This document shows, in pieces, positions 28,313 through 35,229 of a stretch of DNA of 39,037 nt. The notes under the pieces are model-generated. The model worked only from the letters and a program-made list of their open reading frames with translations. It was not told the origin of the DNA and ran no database searches. Both the position numbers and the translations under genes were made by a program. Source of the DNA: Burkholderiales bacterium (GTDB lineage: Bacteria; Pseudomonadota; Gammaproteobacteria; Burkholderiales; Burkholderiaceae_E); contig CANKWX010000036.1 of the NCBI GenBank assembly GCA_947487165.1, positions 1 to 39,037 of the forward strand. The letters run 5' to 3'. How positions within the stretch are numbered: the first letter of the stretch is position 1; each line of letters starts with the position of its first letter.

Positions 28313-29931
28313 GTGCCGTACTCCTTGGTGCCTGCGACCGCCCGGTTGTGACAGGCGGACAATGCGATGCCGATGACCGTGCGCGTGTCGCGCGGATCGA
28401 TCATGCCGTCGTCGGAAATGCGTGACGTGGCATAGAGCCCTTTGGAGCGCTCCTCAGCCCAGTGCTCGACCGCCTCCACGCGCTTGTCGTTGGCCGCCTC
28501 ATCGAAGACCTCGCCGCGCCGCTCGGTTGCCGAGCGCTGCACGATGGTCATGACACCGGCCATCTGCTTGGGGCCCATGACCGCGATCTTGGCGGTCGGC
28601 CAGATGAAGGTGAAGCGCGGCCCGAAGGCGCGTCCGCTCATGCCGTAGTTGCCCGCGCCGTAAGAGGCGCCGACGATCACCGAGATATGCGGCACGGTGG
28701 AATTGGAGACCGCGTTGATCATCTTCGAGCCGTTCTTGGTGATGCCGTTCTGCTCGAAGTCGGTGCCCACCAGAAAGCCGGTGATGTTGTGCAGAAAAAT
28801 CAGCGGCACAGTGATCTGGTTGCACAGCTGGATGAACTGCGCCGCCTTTTCGGCCGACTCGGGAAAGAGCGCGCCGTTGTTGCCCAGGATGCCAACCGGA
28901 AAGCCATGCACCGACGCCCAGCCGGTGACCAGGGTCGGGCCGTAGAGCGGCTTGAATTCTTCGAAACGCGAGCCATCGACGATGCGGGCGATCACCTCGC
29001 GCATGTCGAAGGTCTGACGCAGGTCGCGCGAGACGATGCCCAGCAGGTCCTCGGCGTCATGGACCGGTTCGTCGGCCGGCAGGGTCGGGCCGGGCCCTTC
29101 CTTGCGCCAGTTGAGGTGGGTAAGCACCTCGCGACACATGCGGATCGCATCCATCTCGTCTTCGGCGAGATAGTCGCCCAGGCCCGAGATCGTGCAGTGC
29201 ATCTGCGCGCCGCCCAGGCTCTCTTCGTCGGCGTCTTCGCCGGTGGCCATCTTGACCAGCGGCGGGCCGCCCAGAAAGACCTTTGATTGGCCGCGGATGA
29301 AGATGTTGTAGTCGCTCATGCCGGGCTGATAGGCGCCGCCGGCGGTCGACGCACCGAAGACCACCGAGATGGTCGGGATGCGCAGCTTGGACAGTTCGGT
29401 GATCTCGTAAAAGAGCCTCCCTGACTCGGCGAAATGGTTGGTCTCGCGCCGGATCGCCGCCTCGGGGTCGCCGCCGGCATCACCGCGCAAATCGGCGCCG
29501 GCCGACTCCACGAACTGCACATAGGGCATGCGGTTGATGCGCGAGATCTCGAGGCCACGCATCAGCTTCTTGGCATTGAAGGCATTGAAGGCACCGGCTC
29601 GCACCGAGGGGTCGTGGCCAAGGATGACGCATTCGACGCCTTCGATCACACCGATGCCGACCACAAAGCCCGAGCCGACATTGAACTCGGAGCGCCAGGC
29701 CGCCAGCGGGCTGATTTCGAGGAAGGGTGAATCGGGGTCGAGGACCATCGCAATGCGCTCGCGCAGCGGCAGCTTGCCGCGGGCCCGCAGACGCTTCATC
29801 GCGTCTTCGCCGCCGCCGGCGGCGACTTCATCGTGCAGGGCATCGAGTTGCCCCAGGGTTTCGAGCATTTCGGCGCGGTTTTGCGCGAACCGCTCGCTCT
29901 TGCGATCGAGTGTGGACTCGAGGACAGACAT
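28300..29931 (-). CDS. Acyl-CoA carboxylase carboxyltransferase (beta) subunit, second set
   Basis: This 543-residue carboxyltransferase has the two crotonase-like halves with oxyanion loops FGASTAGGAY and GASYGAGNYGMSGRAF, and the acyl-CoA segment HNITGFLVGTDFEQNG. It replaces the MCC-type region [14 protein letters not shown] of liuB with a different ADLRGDAGGDPEAA stretch and adds a longer C-terminal ATERRGEVFDEAANDK segment, so its acyl pocket probably differs. It resembles AtuC-like and unassigned carboxyltransferases more than propionyl-CoA carboxylase. Precise substrate needs modelling or assay. It is upstream of its alpha subunit and 74 bases after the GST gene. Confidence 0.93.
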   Translation of the reverse strand: MSVLESTLDRKSERFAQNRAEMLETLGQLDALHDEVAAGGGEDAMKRLRARGKLPLRERIAMVLDPDSPFLEISPLAAWRSEFNVGSGFVVGIGVIEGVECVILGHDPSVRAGAFNAFNAKKLMRGLEISRINRMPYVQFVESAGADLRGDAGGDPEAAIRRETNHFAESGRLFYEITELSKLRIPTISVVFGASTAGGAYQPGMSDYNIFIRGQSKVFLGGPPLVKMATGEDADEESLGGAQMHCTISGLGDYLAEDEMDAIRMCREVLTHLNWRKEGPGPTLPADEPVHDAEDLLGIVSRDLRQTFDMREVIARIVDGSRFEEFKPLYGPTLVTGWASVHGFPVGILGNNGALFPESAEKAAQFIQLCNQITVPLIFLHNITGFLVGTDFEQNGITKNGSKMINAVSNSTVPHISVIVGASYGAGNYGMSGRAFGPRFTFIWPTAKIAVMGPKQMAGVMTIVQRSATERRGEVFDEAANDKRVEAVEHWAEERSKGLYATSRISDDGMIDPRDTRTVIGIALSACHNRAVAGTKEYGTWRM

Positions 29932-29958
29932 GAAAGGGACTCCGCAGGGCGGTTAAAG

Positions 29959-30007
29959 GTGAAAGGCGGGGTGAAAGGCGGGATGAAAGCCGGGGGTGAC
30001 AGGCGTC
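29959..30007. repeat. Imperfect 12-base tandem repeats between the GST and carboxyltransferase genes
   Basis: Units GTGAAAGGCGGG at 29959 and 29971 are identical, ATGAAAGCCGGG at 29983 differs at two bases, and a degenerate fourth copy (GTGACAGGCGTC, 29996) runs into the GST stop. This fills most of the 74-base spacer. Confidence 0.75.
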
Positions 30008-30617
30008 AGAGGTCGTAGGCTTTCTTGAACGCGGGCCGCTCGTTGATGCGGTCCCAGTAGCGCTTGATGTTCGGGGTGAAGACCTCGTCGATGTTGAGCG
30101 AGGTGGCCAGCACCAGCGCATAGCCGACGCAGATATCGGCGATGGTGAACCGGTCGGAGCACAGCCAGGTACGGGTGGCGGTGGCTTCCTCGACCGCCCG
30201 CATGCGTGCGAGGAACCACTTGCGATAGTCGGCCACCACCTGCGGATTGCGCCGCTCTTCCGGCTCAAGGCGGGTATAGCGCAGCACCAGCGTCTGCGGA
30301 AAGGTGAAGGTGGCATCGCTGCGATGCAGCCAGTTGAGGTAGGCGCCGTAGTCGGGCTCATCGACCCGCACTGCCAGAGGCGTGGGGCCATAGCGATCGA
30401 CCAGATACTGGCAGATGCCGGCCGACTCGGTCATGACCACATCGCCGTCGACCATGCACGGCACCGTGCCCAGCGGATTGATCTTGAGGTATTCCTTGTG
30501 CAGGACGCGCGGCGGAAAGGGCAGCGTGACCAGCGTGTGATCGAGACCCATTTCGAGCAGGGTCCAGAGCGGGCGCATCGAACGGGCACGCGTGCAGTGG
30601 TAGAGGGTGAGGCTCAT
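30006..30617 (-). CDS. Glutathione S-transferase family protein
   Basis: The 203-residue protein has a thioredoxin-like domain starting LTLYHCTRARSMRPLWTLLE, the cis-Pro segment GTVPCMVDGD and TESAGICQYLV for glutathione binding, then a helical domain with CSDRFTIADICVGYAL. Start ATG 30617 is used; the TTG at 30635 adds six residues without a ribosome site. It sits inside the second catabolic run, between the lyase-like and carboxyltransferase genes, so it could remove a reactive enoyl intermediate or act as an isomerase. That role is inference. Confidence 0.9.
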   Translation of the reverse strand: MSLTLYHCTRARSMRPLWTLLEMGLDHTLVTLPFPPRVLHKEYLKINPLGTVPCMVDGDVVMTESAGICQYLVDRYGPTPLAVRVDEPDYGAYLNWLHRSDATFTFPQTLVLRYTRLEPEERRNPQVVADYRKWFLARMRAVEEATATRTWLCSDRFTIADICVGYALVLATSLNIDEVFTPNIKRYWDRINERPAFKKAYDL

Positions 30618-30693
30618 GGTCGATGTCGGGTCCAAGGGATCAGTTGGGTGGGCCAGGCGGCAGTGATGACAGCAGGGATGAGGGCAATGCGTG

Positions 30694-31785
30694 TCAGGCG
30701 CGGTTCAGCGCCGAATCGCTGCGCCAGGGCGAGATCTGATTCGCATAGACCTCAGGGCCGTTGCGAAAATGCGCCGCTTCTTCGAGGGTTTCGATAAAGG
30801 GCATATCCACCGGATAGAGCTGGTCGCCGCGCGGGCGCGGGCCCGACTTCGAGACATGGCCCCACAGCCGATGGCCGACCACGTCTTCGGCCACCGCCAC
30901 CGCCTCGATCAGCTTGCCGAGGTCGTAGCCGGTCTGGATGCCCATTTCGTGGCACAGATCGACGAAGTCTTCGGTGGGCACATGGCCGGCCGAGCGCCCG
31001 TTACCCGAATAGGGGCAGCCACCCATGCCGCCCAGGCAGGTGTCGAACTCGCGAGCGCCGAGCTGCAGCGCCTCGTAGTAGCTGGCAATCGTGGCGCCGC
31101 GCTGATTGTGCAGATGCATGTGAAAGTTGGTGATCTGCGGCCAGCGCTCGCGGATGGCTAGCAGGGTCTCGCGCACCTGATGCGGCAGGTTCCAGCCCAT
31201 CGCTTCCAGAAAAGCGACGCGCGTGACGGTGATGCCGGCGTTTTGCCACTTGTCGATCATCATCGCGAGCATGTCCATGCGCTGCGCCAGCGTATAGGGC
31301 CCGCTGAAGTTGGAGCCGAAAGGATTGCCGATGCCGACCGACGCCTCGGTGGCACCGGCGGTTTTGGCTGCGGCAACCGAGGCATCGAGGGCCTCGATCT
31401 GCTGGGCCTGCGTGCGGTTGTAGTTGCGCCGGGCAAAGGCATCGCACATCTCGACCGCGGTGCCGGGCAGGTTGGTGCGCTTGCGAACGTCAAGCTTGGG
31501 GAAGTATTTGTCGGCGCGGTCGTAGCCGGCCTTGTTGAAGACCGCCGCGGTGTAGCGGATGCCGGCCTTAGGCACGAAGCGCTCGGCGATCTCGTCGATG
31601 CAGGCCATCTGCGGCGTCCACTTGGGATGCGCAAACGAGCCGATCGAGATCACCTTTGCGCCGGTCTCGCCGAGCGCATCGAGCAGACGCAGCTTGGCCT
31701 CGACCGGGATCGCAGCGCTTTCGATCTGCAGACCCTCGCGCATGGTGTCGTCGGTAATGGTGACGGATTCGGGCAGTTGGCTCAT
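30694..31785 (-). CDS. HMG-CoA lyase-like DRE-TIM metallolyase
   Basis: The 363-residue TIM-barrel enzyme has the N-terminal metal/catalytic motif DDTMREGLQIE (12-22; classical lyases read RDGLQNE), metal ligands His224 and His226 in HMHLHNQRG and the G-loop Cys257 in GGMGGCPYSGNGR. These support retro-Claisen cleavage of a 3-hydroxy-3-methylglutaryl-like CoA to acetyl-CoA plus a keto product. It is about 60 residues longer than typical HMG-CoA lyase, mostly after the G-loop, and ends with an unusual SPWRSDSALNRA tail. ATG 31785 is used; TTG 31809 is possible. No standard LiuE is in the window, so this enzyme could also serve leucine breakdown. Confidence 0.85.
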   Translation of the reverse strand: MSQLPESVTITDDTMREGLQIESAAIPVEAKLRLLDALGETGAKVISIGSFAHPKWTPQMACIDEIAERFVPKAGIRYTAAVFNKAGYDRADKYFPKLDVRKRTNLPGTAVEMCDAFARRNYNRTQAQQIEALDASVAAAKTAGATEASVGIGNPFGSNFSGPYTLAQRMDMLAMMIDKWQNAGITVTRVAFLEAMGWNLPHQVRETLLAIRERWPQITNFHMHLHNQRGATIASYYEALQLGAREFDTCLGGMGGCPYSGNGRSAGHVPTEDFVDLCHEMGIQTGYDLGKLIEAVAVAEDVVGHRLWGHVSKSGPRPRGDQLYPVDMPFIETLEEAAHFRNGPEVYANQISPWRSDSALNRA

Positions 31786-31856
31786 GGTGGACTCACTCGT
31801 TGGGGGCAAAACCCGGGGGTTGTTCGCGGGTGAAGCGGGTGGCAGGCGCGATACGG

Positions 31857-33560
31857 TCAGACGACATGCTGCGCTGCCTTGTTGTGCTGATTGTCGCGCT
31901 GTTTGTGGCGCAGCACCTCGCCGGCGCGCGCGCCGGTCAGCTCGCCATCAAGAACATTGACCTGGCCGTTGACCAGCGTGGCCTTGTAGCCGCGCGAACG
32001 CTGGATGTAGCGCATTGCGCCACCAGGAAAATCGTAGGCGACTTCGGGATGACACTCGGCCACGGCGGCAGCGTCGAAGACATTGACGTCGGCGCGCATG
32101 CCGGGGGCGAGCAGGCCGCGATCGCTCAGACCGATGACATGGGCCGGTGCCGAGGTCATGCGCCTGATCGCCTCGCCCATGGTGTACAGACCGGTTTTTC
32201 GCACCCAGTGCGACAGGATGAAGCTCGCCCAGCCCGAATCCATGACCTGCGAGACATGGGCACCGGCATCGCCCAGCCCGGGCAGGCAGTTGGGGCTGCT
32301 GATGAGATGCGACAGGCCTTTCATGTCGGCATTGAACATGCGCAGGGTAAAGAGCACCTTGCCGCGCGACTCGCGCATCATCCGCACCAGGGTGTGAGCC
32401 CAGTGCTCGCCGCGGGCCGCGGCCATCGCAATCAATTGGCAGGATTCGCCGGCAGCATAGTCGGGCGACTGACCCTCTCCCATCGTGAAGACCTTCTCGA
32501 CGCTGGCGCCCAGGATGGTCGGGAAACCGAATTTGATGGCCTCTTCGATCAGGTGGGCCGATTGGACCGGGTCGTCAATGGCGGCAAGCCGCTGCTCGAA
32601 GGGCATGGCGCGCAAGGCCCGCCAGGCATCGCTGCGGGTGGCCACCGGCAGGCTGGTCGGCAGACCGAACACCAGACCGGAGCTGCGCACCTGCGAGATC
32701 GCGGTCATGTTGCGCCCGGGGCCTGCGCACAGCGCCTCGAGCGCGTCGCGGCGCTGACCGGCGAGCGAGCCGTCAGGGCCCACGCCGTAGCTGAAGAGCA
32801 CGCGGCTGCCGCCCTGATCGGCAATCGCCTTGAGCACCTCGAAATCGGCACCGACCGCCTGCATGATGGCGCCGCGCGGCGCCACTGCCCGGGCGATCTC
32901 GATCAGCTCGCCATGCTCGGCGAAGGTGCCCGGGATCGGTCGGCCATCGGGCAGGGTGTGCGGTGGGAAACGGTTGGTCGAAAAGCCGACCGCGCCCCGG
33001 TCGATCGATTCGGCCACGATCGCCGCCATCTGACGACGCTCGGCATCGGTGGCCTGCTCCTCGACCGCGCGCTCACCCATGACGTAAAAGCGCACCGCGC
33101 TGTGGCCGACCAGCCCGGCGACATTGATGCCGGGGCGAATGCGCTCGATCGAATCGAGATAGCCGCCGTAGCCTTCCCAGTCCCAGGGCAGACCGCCGAG
33201 GATGGCCTGGCGGGGAATGTCTTCAACCGCCTCCATCATGCCGGCGAGCAGCTCCTTGTCGCCGGGCCGACAGGGCGCGAAGGTCACGCCGCAATTGCCC
33301 AGCAGCGCAGTGGTCACACCATGCCAGCTGACCGGCGTGCAGCTCGGATCCCAGCCGATCTGGGCATCAAGGTGGGTATGGATGTCGACGAAGCCGGGTG
33401 TCACATGCAGACCGTCGGCATTGATTTCGCGCCGGGCGCTGCCGCTGACCTTGCCCACTTCGGTGATCAGGCCACCGTCGATGGCCACATCGCCTGCAAA
33501 GGCGTCGCGGCCGCTGCCGTCAACAATCTGGCCGCCACGAATCACGATGTCATGTGCCAT
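31857..33560 (-). CDS. Amidohydrolase of the D-aminoacylase/N-acyl-D-amino acid deacylase family
   Basis: The 567-residue metal-dependent hydrolase has a beta-sandwich start (DIVIRGGQIVDGSG), metal ligands His61 and His63 in DIHTHLDAQIGWD, Cys90 in LLGNCGVTFAP (the bridging Cys position of D-aminoacylases) and Asp431 in LGDAGAHVSQ. Members open amides such as N-acyl-D-amino acids or related cyclic amides. GAGGAG lies seven bases before ATG 33560. It is first in the leftward run that continues through the acyl-CoA enzymes to panC. A role in releasing the acyl group from an amide-linked substrate fits the position but is inference. Confidence 0.88.
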   Translation of the reverse strand: MAHDIVIRGGQIVDGSGRDAFAGDVAIDGGLITEVGKVSGSARREINADGLHVTPGFVDIHTHLDAQIGWDPSCTPVSWHGVTTALLGNCGVTFAPCRPGDKELLAGMMEAVEDIPRQAILGGLPWDWEGYGGYLDSIERIRPGINVAGLVGHSAVRFYVMGERAVEEQATDAERRQMAAIVAESIDRGAVGFSTNRFPPHTLPDGRPIPGTFAEHGELIEIARAVAPRGAIMQAVGADFEVLKAIADQGGSRVLFSYGVGPDGSLAGQRRDALEALCAGPGRNMTAISQVRSSGLVFGLPTSLPVATRSDAWRALRAMPFEQRLAAIDDPVQSAHLIEEAIKFGFPTILGASVEKVFTMGEGQSPDYAAGESCQLIAMAAARGEHWAHTLVRMMRESRGKVLFTLRMFNADMKGLSHLISSPNCLPGLGDAGAHVSQVMDSGWASFILSHWVRKTGLYTMGEAIRRMTSAPAHVIGLSDRGLLAPGMRADVNVFDAAAVAECHPEVAYDFPGGAMRYIQRSRGYKATLVNGQVNVLDGELTGARAGEVLRHKQRDNQHNKAAQHVV

Positions 33561-33681
33561 CGAAAGTCTCCTCTGTGATCATTGTTGTGGTCGCTGAACC
33601 AGCCCTGCGGGCTGATGCGAATGCCGCTTTGTCAGAGTACACCGGCTGGCATGCCTTGGCATCCGCAGGCAGGAGAATTCG

Positions 33682-33706
33682 ATACCGGCCTCGGTCGGCC
33701 CGGTAT
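33682..33706. promoter_or_regulatory. Inverted repeat in the amidohydrolase-liuC divergent gap, possible operator
   Basis: ATACCGG (33682-33688) and CCGGTAT (33700-33706) are exact reverse complements spaced by 11 bases, 58 bases before liuC. The spacing (18 bases centre to centre) is compatible with a dimeric regulator controlling either direction. No match to a named box is claimed. Confidence 0.3.
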
Positions 33707-33763
33707 GCTCGATGTTTCCCGATCCCCTGCGCGCTTGCGCCCCGACCCTGCACTGACCCCGCC

Positions 33764-34555
33764 ATGACTTATTCCACCCTCGAGACCACGCTGTCGCAAG
33801 GCGTTGCCGTGATCTGGCTCAATCGACCCGAGATCCGCAACGCAATGAGCGTCGCACTGATCAGCGAGCTCACCGATGCGGTGAGCAGCGCCGCCGACGA
33901 CCCCGATGTCAGGGCGATTGTGCTGGCCGGACGCGGCAGCGCGTTTTGCGCCGGCGCCGACCTGAACTGGATGAAGGCCGCCTCGACCTACGGACCGGCG
34001 GAAAACCAGGCCGACGCCCTCAAGCTTGCCGAGTTGCTGCGCACGATTGCCGAGGCGCCCAAGCCCACGGTGGCACGGGTGCATGGCCCGGCCTATGCCG
34101 GCGGCATGGGGCTGATGACCGCCTGCGACATCGCGGTGGCCTCCTTCGAGGCGCGCTTTTGCCTGACCGAAGTGCGCATCGGATTGCTGCCCGCGATGAT
34201 CAGCCCGTATGTGATCCGGGCGATGGGCGAGCGTGCGGCAAGCCGCTATTTCCTGACCGCCGAGGTCTTCGATGCGGCCGAGGCCTATCGGCTGGGAATG
34301 GTCCAGGAACTGGTGCCGCCCGATGAACTCGATACCGCGGTCAATGGCCTGCTCGGCAAGCTGCTGATGGCCGGGCCGCGCGCAATGGCCGAAACCAAGC
34401 GGCTGATCCGCGATGTGACCGGGCGGCCGATCGATGCCGCACAGCGCCTCGATACCTCGCAGCGCATCGCCGATGCCCGCGCCAGCGACGAGGGCCGTGA
34501 GGGCATTGCCTCGTTTCTTGAAAAGCGTCCTGCCGGCTGGATCAAGAATCTCTGA
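33764..34555 (+). CDS. liuC: Methylglutaconyl-CoA hydratase
   Basis: LiuC hydrates 3-methylglutaconyl-CoA to HMG-CoA in leucine catabolism. The 263-residue crotonase-fold protein has FCAGADLNWMK (61-71), whose Asn-Trp-Met-Lys is common in this subfamily, AYAGGMGLMTACD and Glu136 in CLTEVRIGLLPAMISPYV. The ISPYV stretch is typical of LiuC. Start ATG 33764 is chosen; the open frame to 33554 covers the divergent promoter gap. It lies divergently from the amidohydrolase run and faces a cupin gene, with liuD beyond. Confidence 0.9.
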   Translation: MTYSTLETTLSQGVAVIWLNRPEIRNAMSVALISELTDAVSSAADDPDVRAIVLAGRGSAFCAGADLNWMKAASTYGPAENQADALKLAELLRTIAEAPKPTVARVHGPAYAGGMGLMTACDIAVASFEARFCLTEVRIGLLPAMISPYVIRAMGERAASRYFLTAEVFDAAEAYRLGMVQELVPPDELDTAVNGLLGKLLMAGPRAMAETKRLIRDVTGRPIDAAQRLDTSQRIADARASDEGREGIASFLEKRPAGWIKNL

Positions 34556-34567
34556 TCCCGGGCTGAG

Positions 34568-34611
34568 GGCTGAGGCTCGCTGCCCTCAAGTTGAGGGCCG
34601 AGGCCTCAGCC
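34568..34611. terminator. Nested hairpin between convergent liuC and cupin genes
   Basis: The outer arms GGCTGAGGC (34568-34576) and GCCTCAGCC (34603-34611) are exact reverse complements. Inside them CCCTCAA (34583-34589) and TTGAGGG (34591-34597) also pair. There is no T tract. Its symmetrical place between two stops suggests a two-way terminator. Confidence 0.5.
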
Positions 34612-35028
34612 GCGCACGAAGAGCGTCTCGAGCGGCTCGGGGCCGGCCTGCCGGCTCCAATGACCATGCCGCGCCACATCGAAGCTGGCACCCGCCGGCA
34701 CCAGATCGTTCGAGTAGAAGTGCTCGCCCGGGCCGAATCGGCGAAAGCTGCCGTCACGCAGGCCGATCTCCATCACACCCCGCAGGATGAACACCCACTG
34801 CGGCGAGGTGGTGCAGTGAAAATCGCTGCGAAACCCGACCGGGCTGTGGCGCAGCTGAAAGCCACCCGAGACCATCAGCGCCGACAGCCGTGAGGCCGGG
34901 GTGCCTTGGTCGAGTTCGATCGACTCATCGCGAAACCGGGCCAGGCCATCGTGGTCGGTGAACAGCACGATGCGGGTGAAGCGCGGCGTGGCGACAAGCG
35001 TGTCGGACGGATTCGTGGAGGCGGTCAT
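34606..35028 (-). CDS. Cupin domain protein
   Basis: This 140-residue protein is a single small cupin. A conserved-looking core is HCTTSPQWVFILRGVMEIG followed by FGPGEHFYSND and a late RHGHWSRQ; His in motif 1 and in GEHF could bind metal, but the full set of ligands is not clear. ATG 35028 is preferred, since the 37 residues further out are Ser/Arg-rich and start in the divergent promoter gap. The stop lies within the hairpin shared with liuC. It could be a small dioxygenase, isomerase or ligand sensor; function unknown. Confidence 0.75.
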   Translation of the reverse strand: MTASTNPSDTLVATPRFTRIVLFTDHDGLARFRDESIELDQGTPASRLSALMVSGGFQLRHSPVGFRSDFHCTTSPQWVFILRGVMEIGLRDGSFRRFGPGEHFYSNDLVPAGASFDVARHGHWSRQAGPEPLETLFVRG

Positions 35029-35171
35029 GGGCGCACTCGTGAGTGAAGGGACGGGTAACGAAGCGGAGAACTGGCGAGGGCAGCCGCCACCGCGATGTCG
35101 AGAGTGAACAGAGCTTACCGGCCCCGGGCTTGAAGACAAGGGCGAGGGCGGCGCTCAGGCTCACGCTGAGG

Positions 35172-35199
35172 TCGACCGTCAAGTCGACTGGTTTATCCT
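35172..35199 (+). promoter_or_regulatory. Candidate sigma-70 promoter for liuD
   Basis: TCGACC (35172-35177) and TATCCT (35194-35199) are 16 bases apart, with the ATG of liuD about 30 bases after the -10 box. GTCGAC occurs twice here (35171-35176 and 35183-35188), which could be a direct-repeat operator. Prediction by eye. Confidence 0.35.
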
Positions 35200-35229
35200 G
35201 ACACGACGACCGCTACCGAGTGTTAGGCC

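Noticed and set aside
31800-33578. 592-residue plus-strand open frame opposite the whole amidohydrolase gene
   Set aside because: It is a GC-bias shadow: His/Arg/Gly-rich, no family character, and the opposite strand encodes a complete enzyme with metal motifs.
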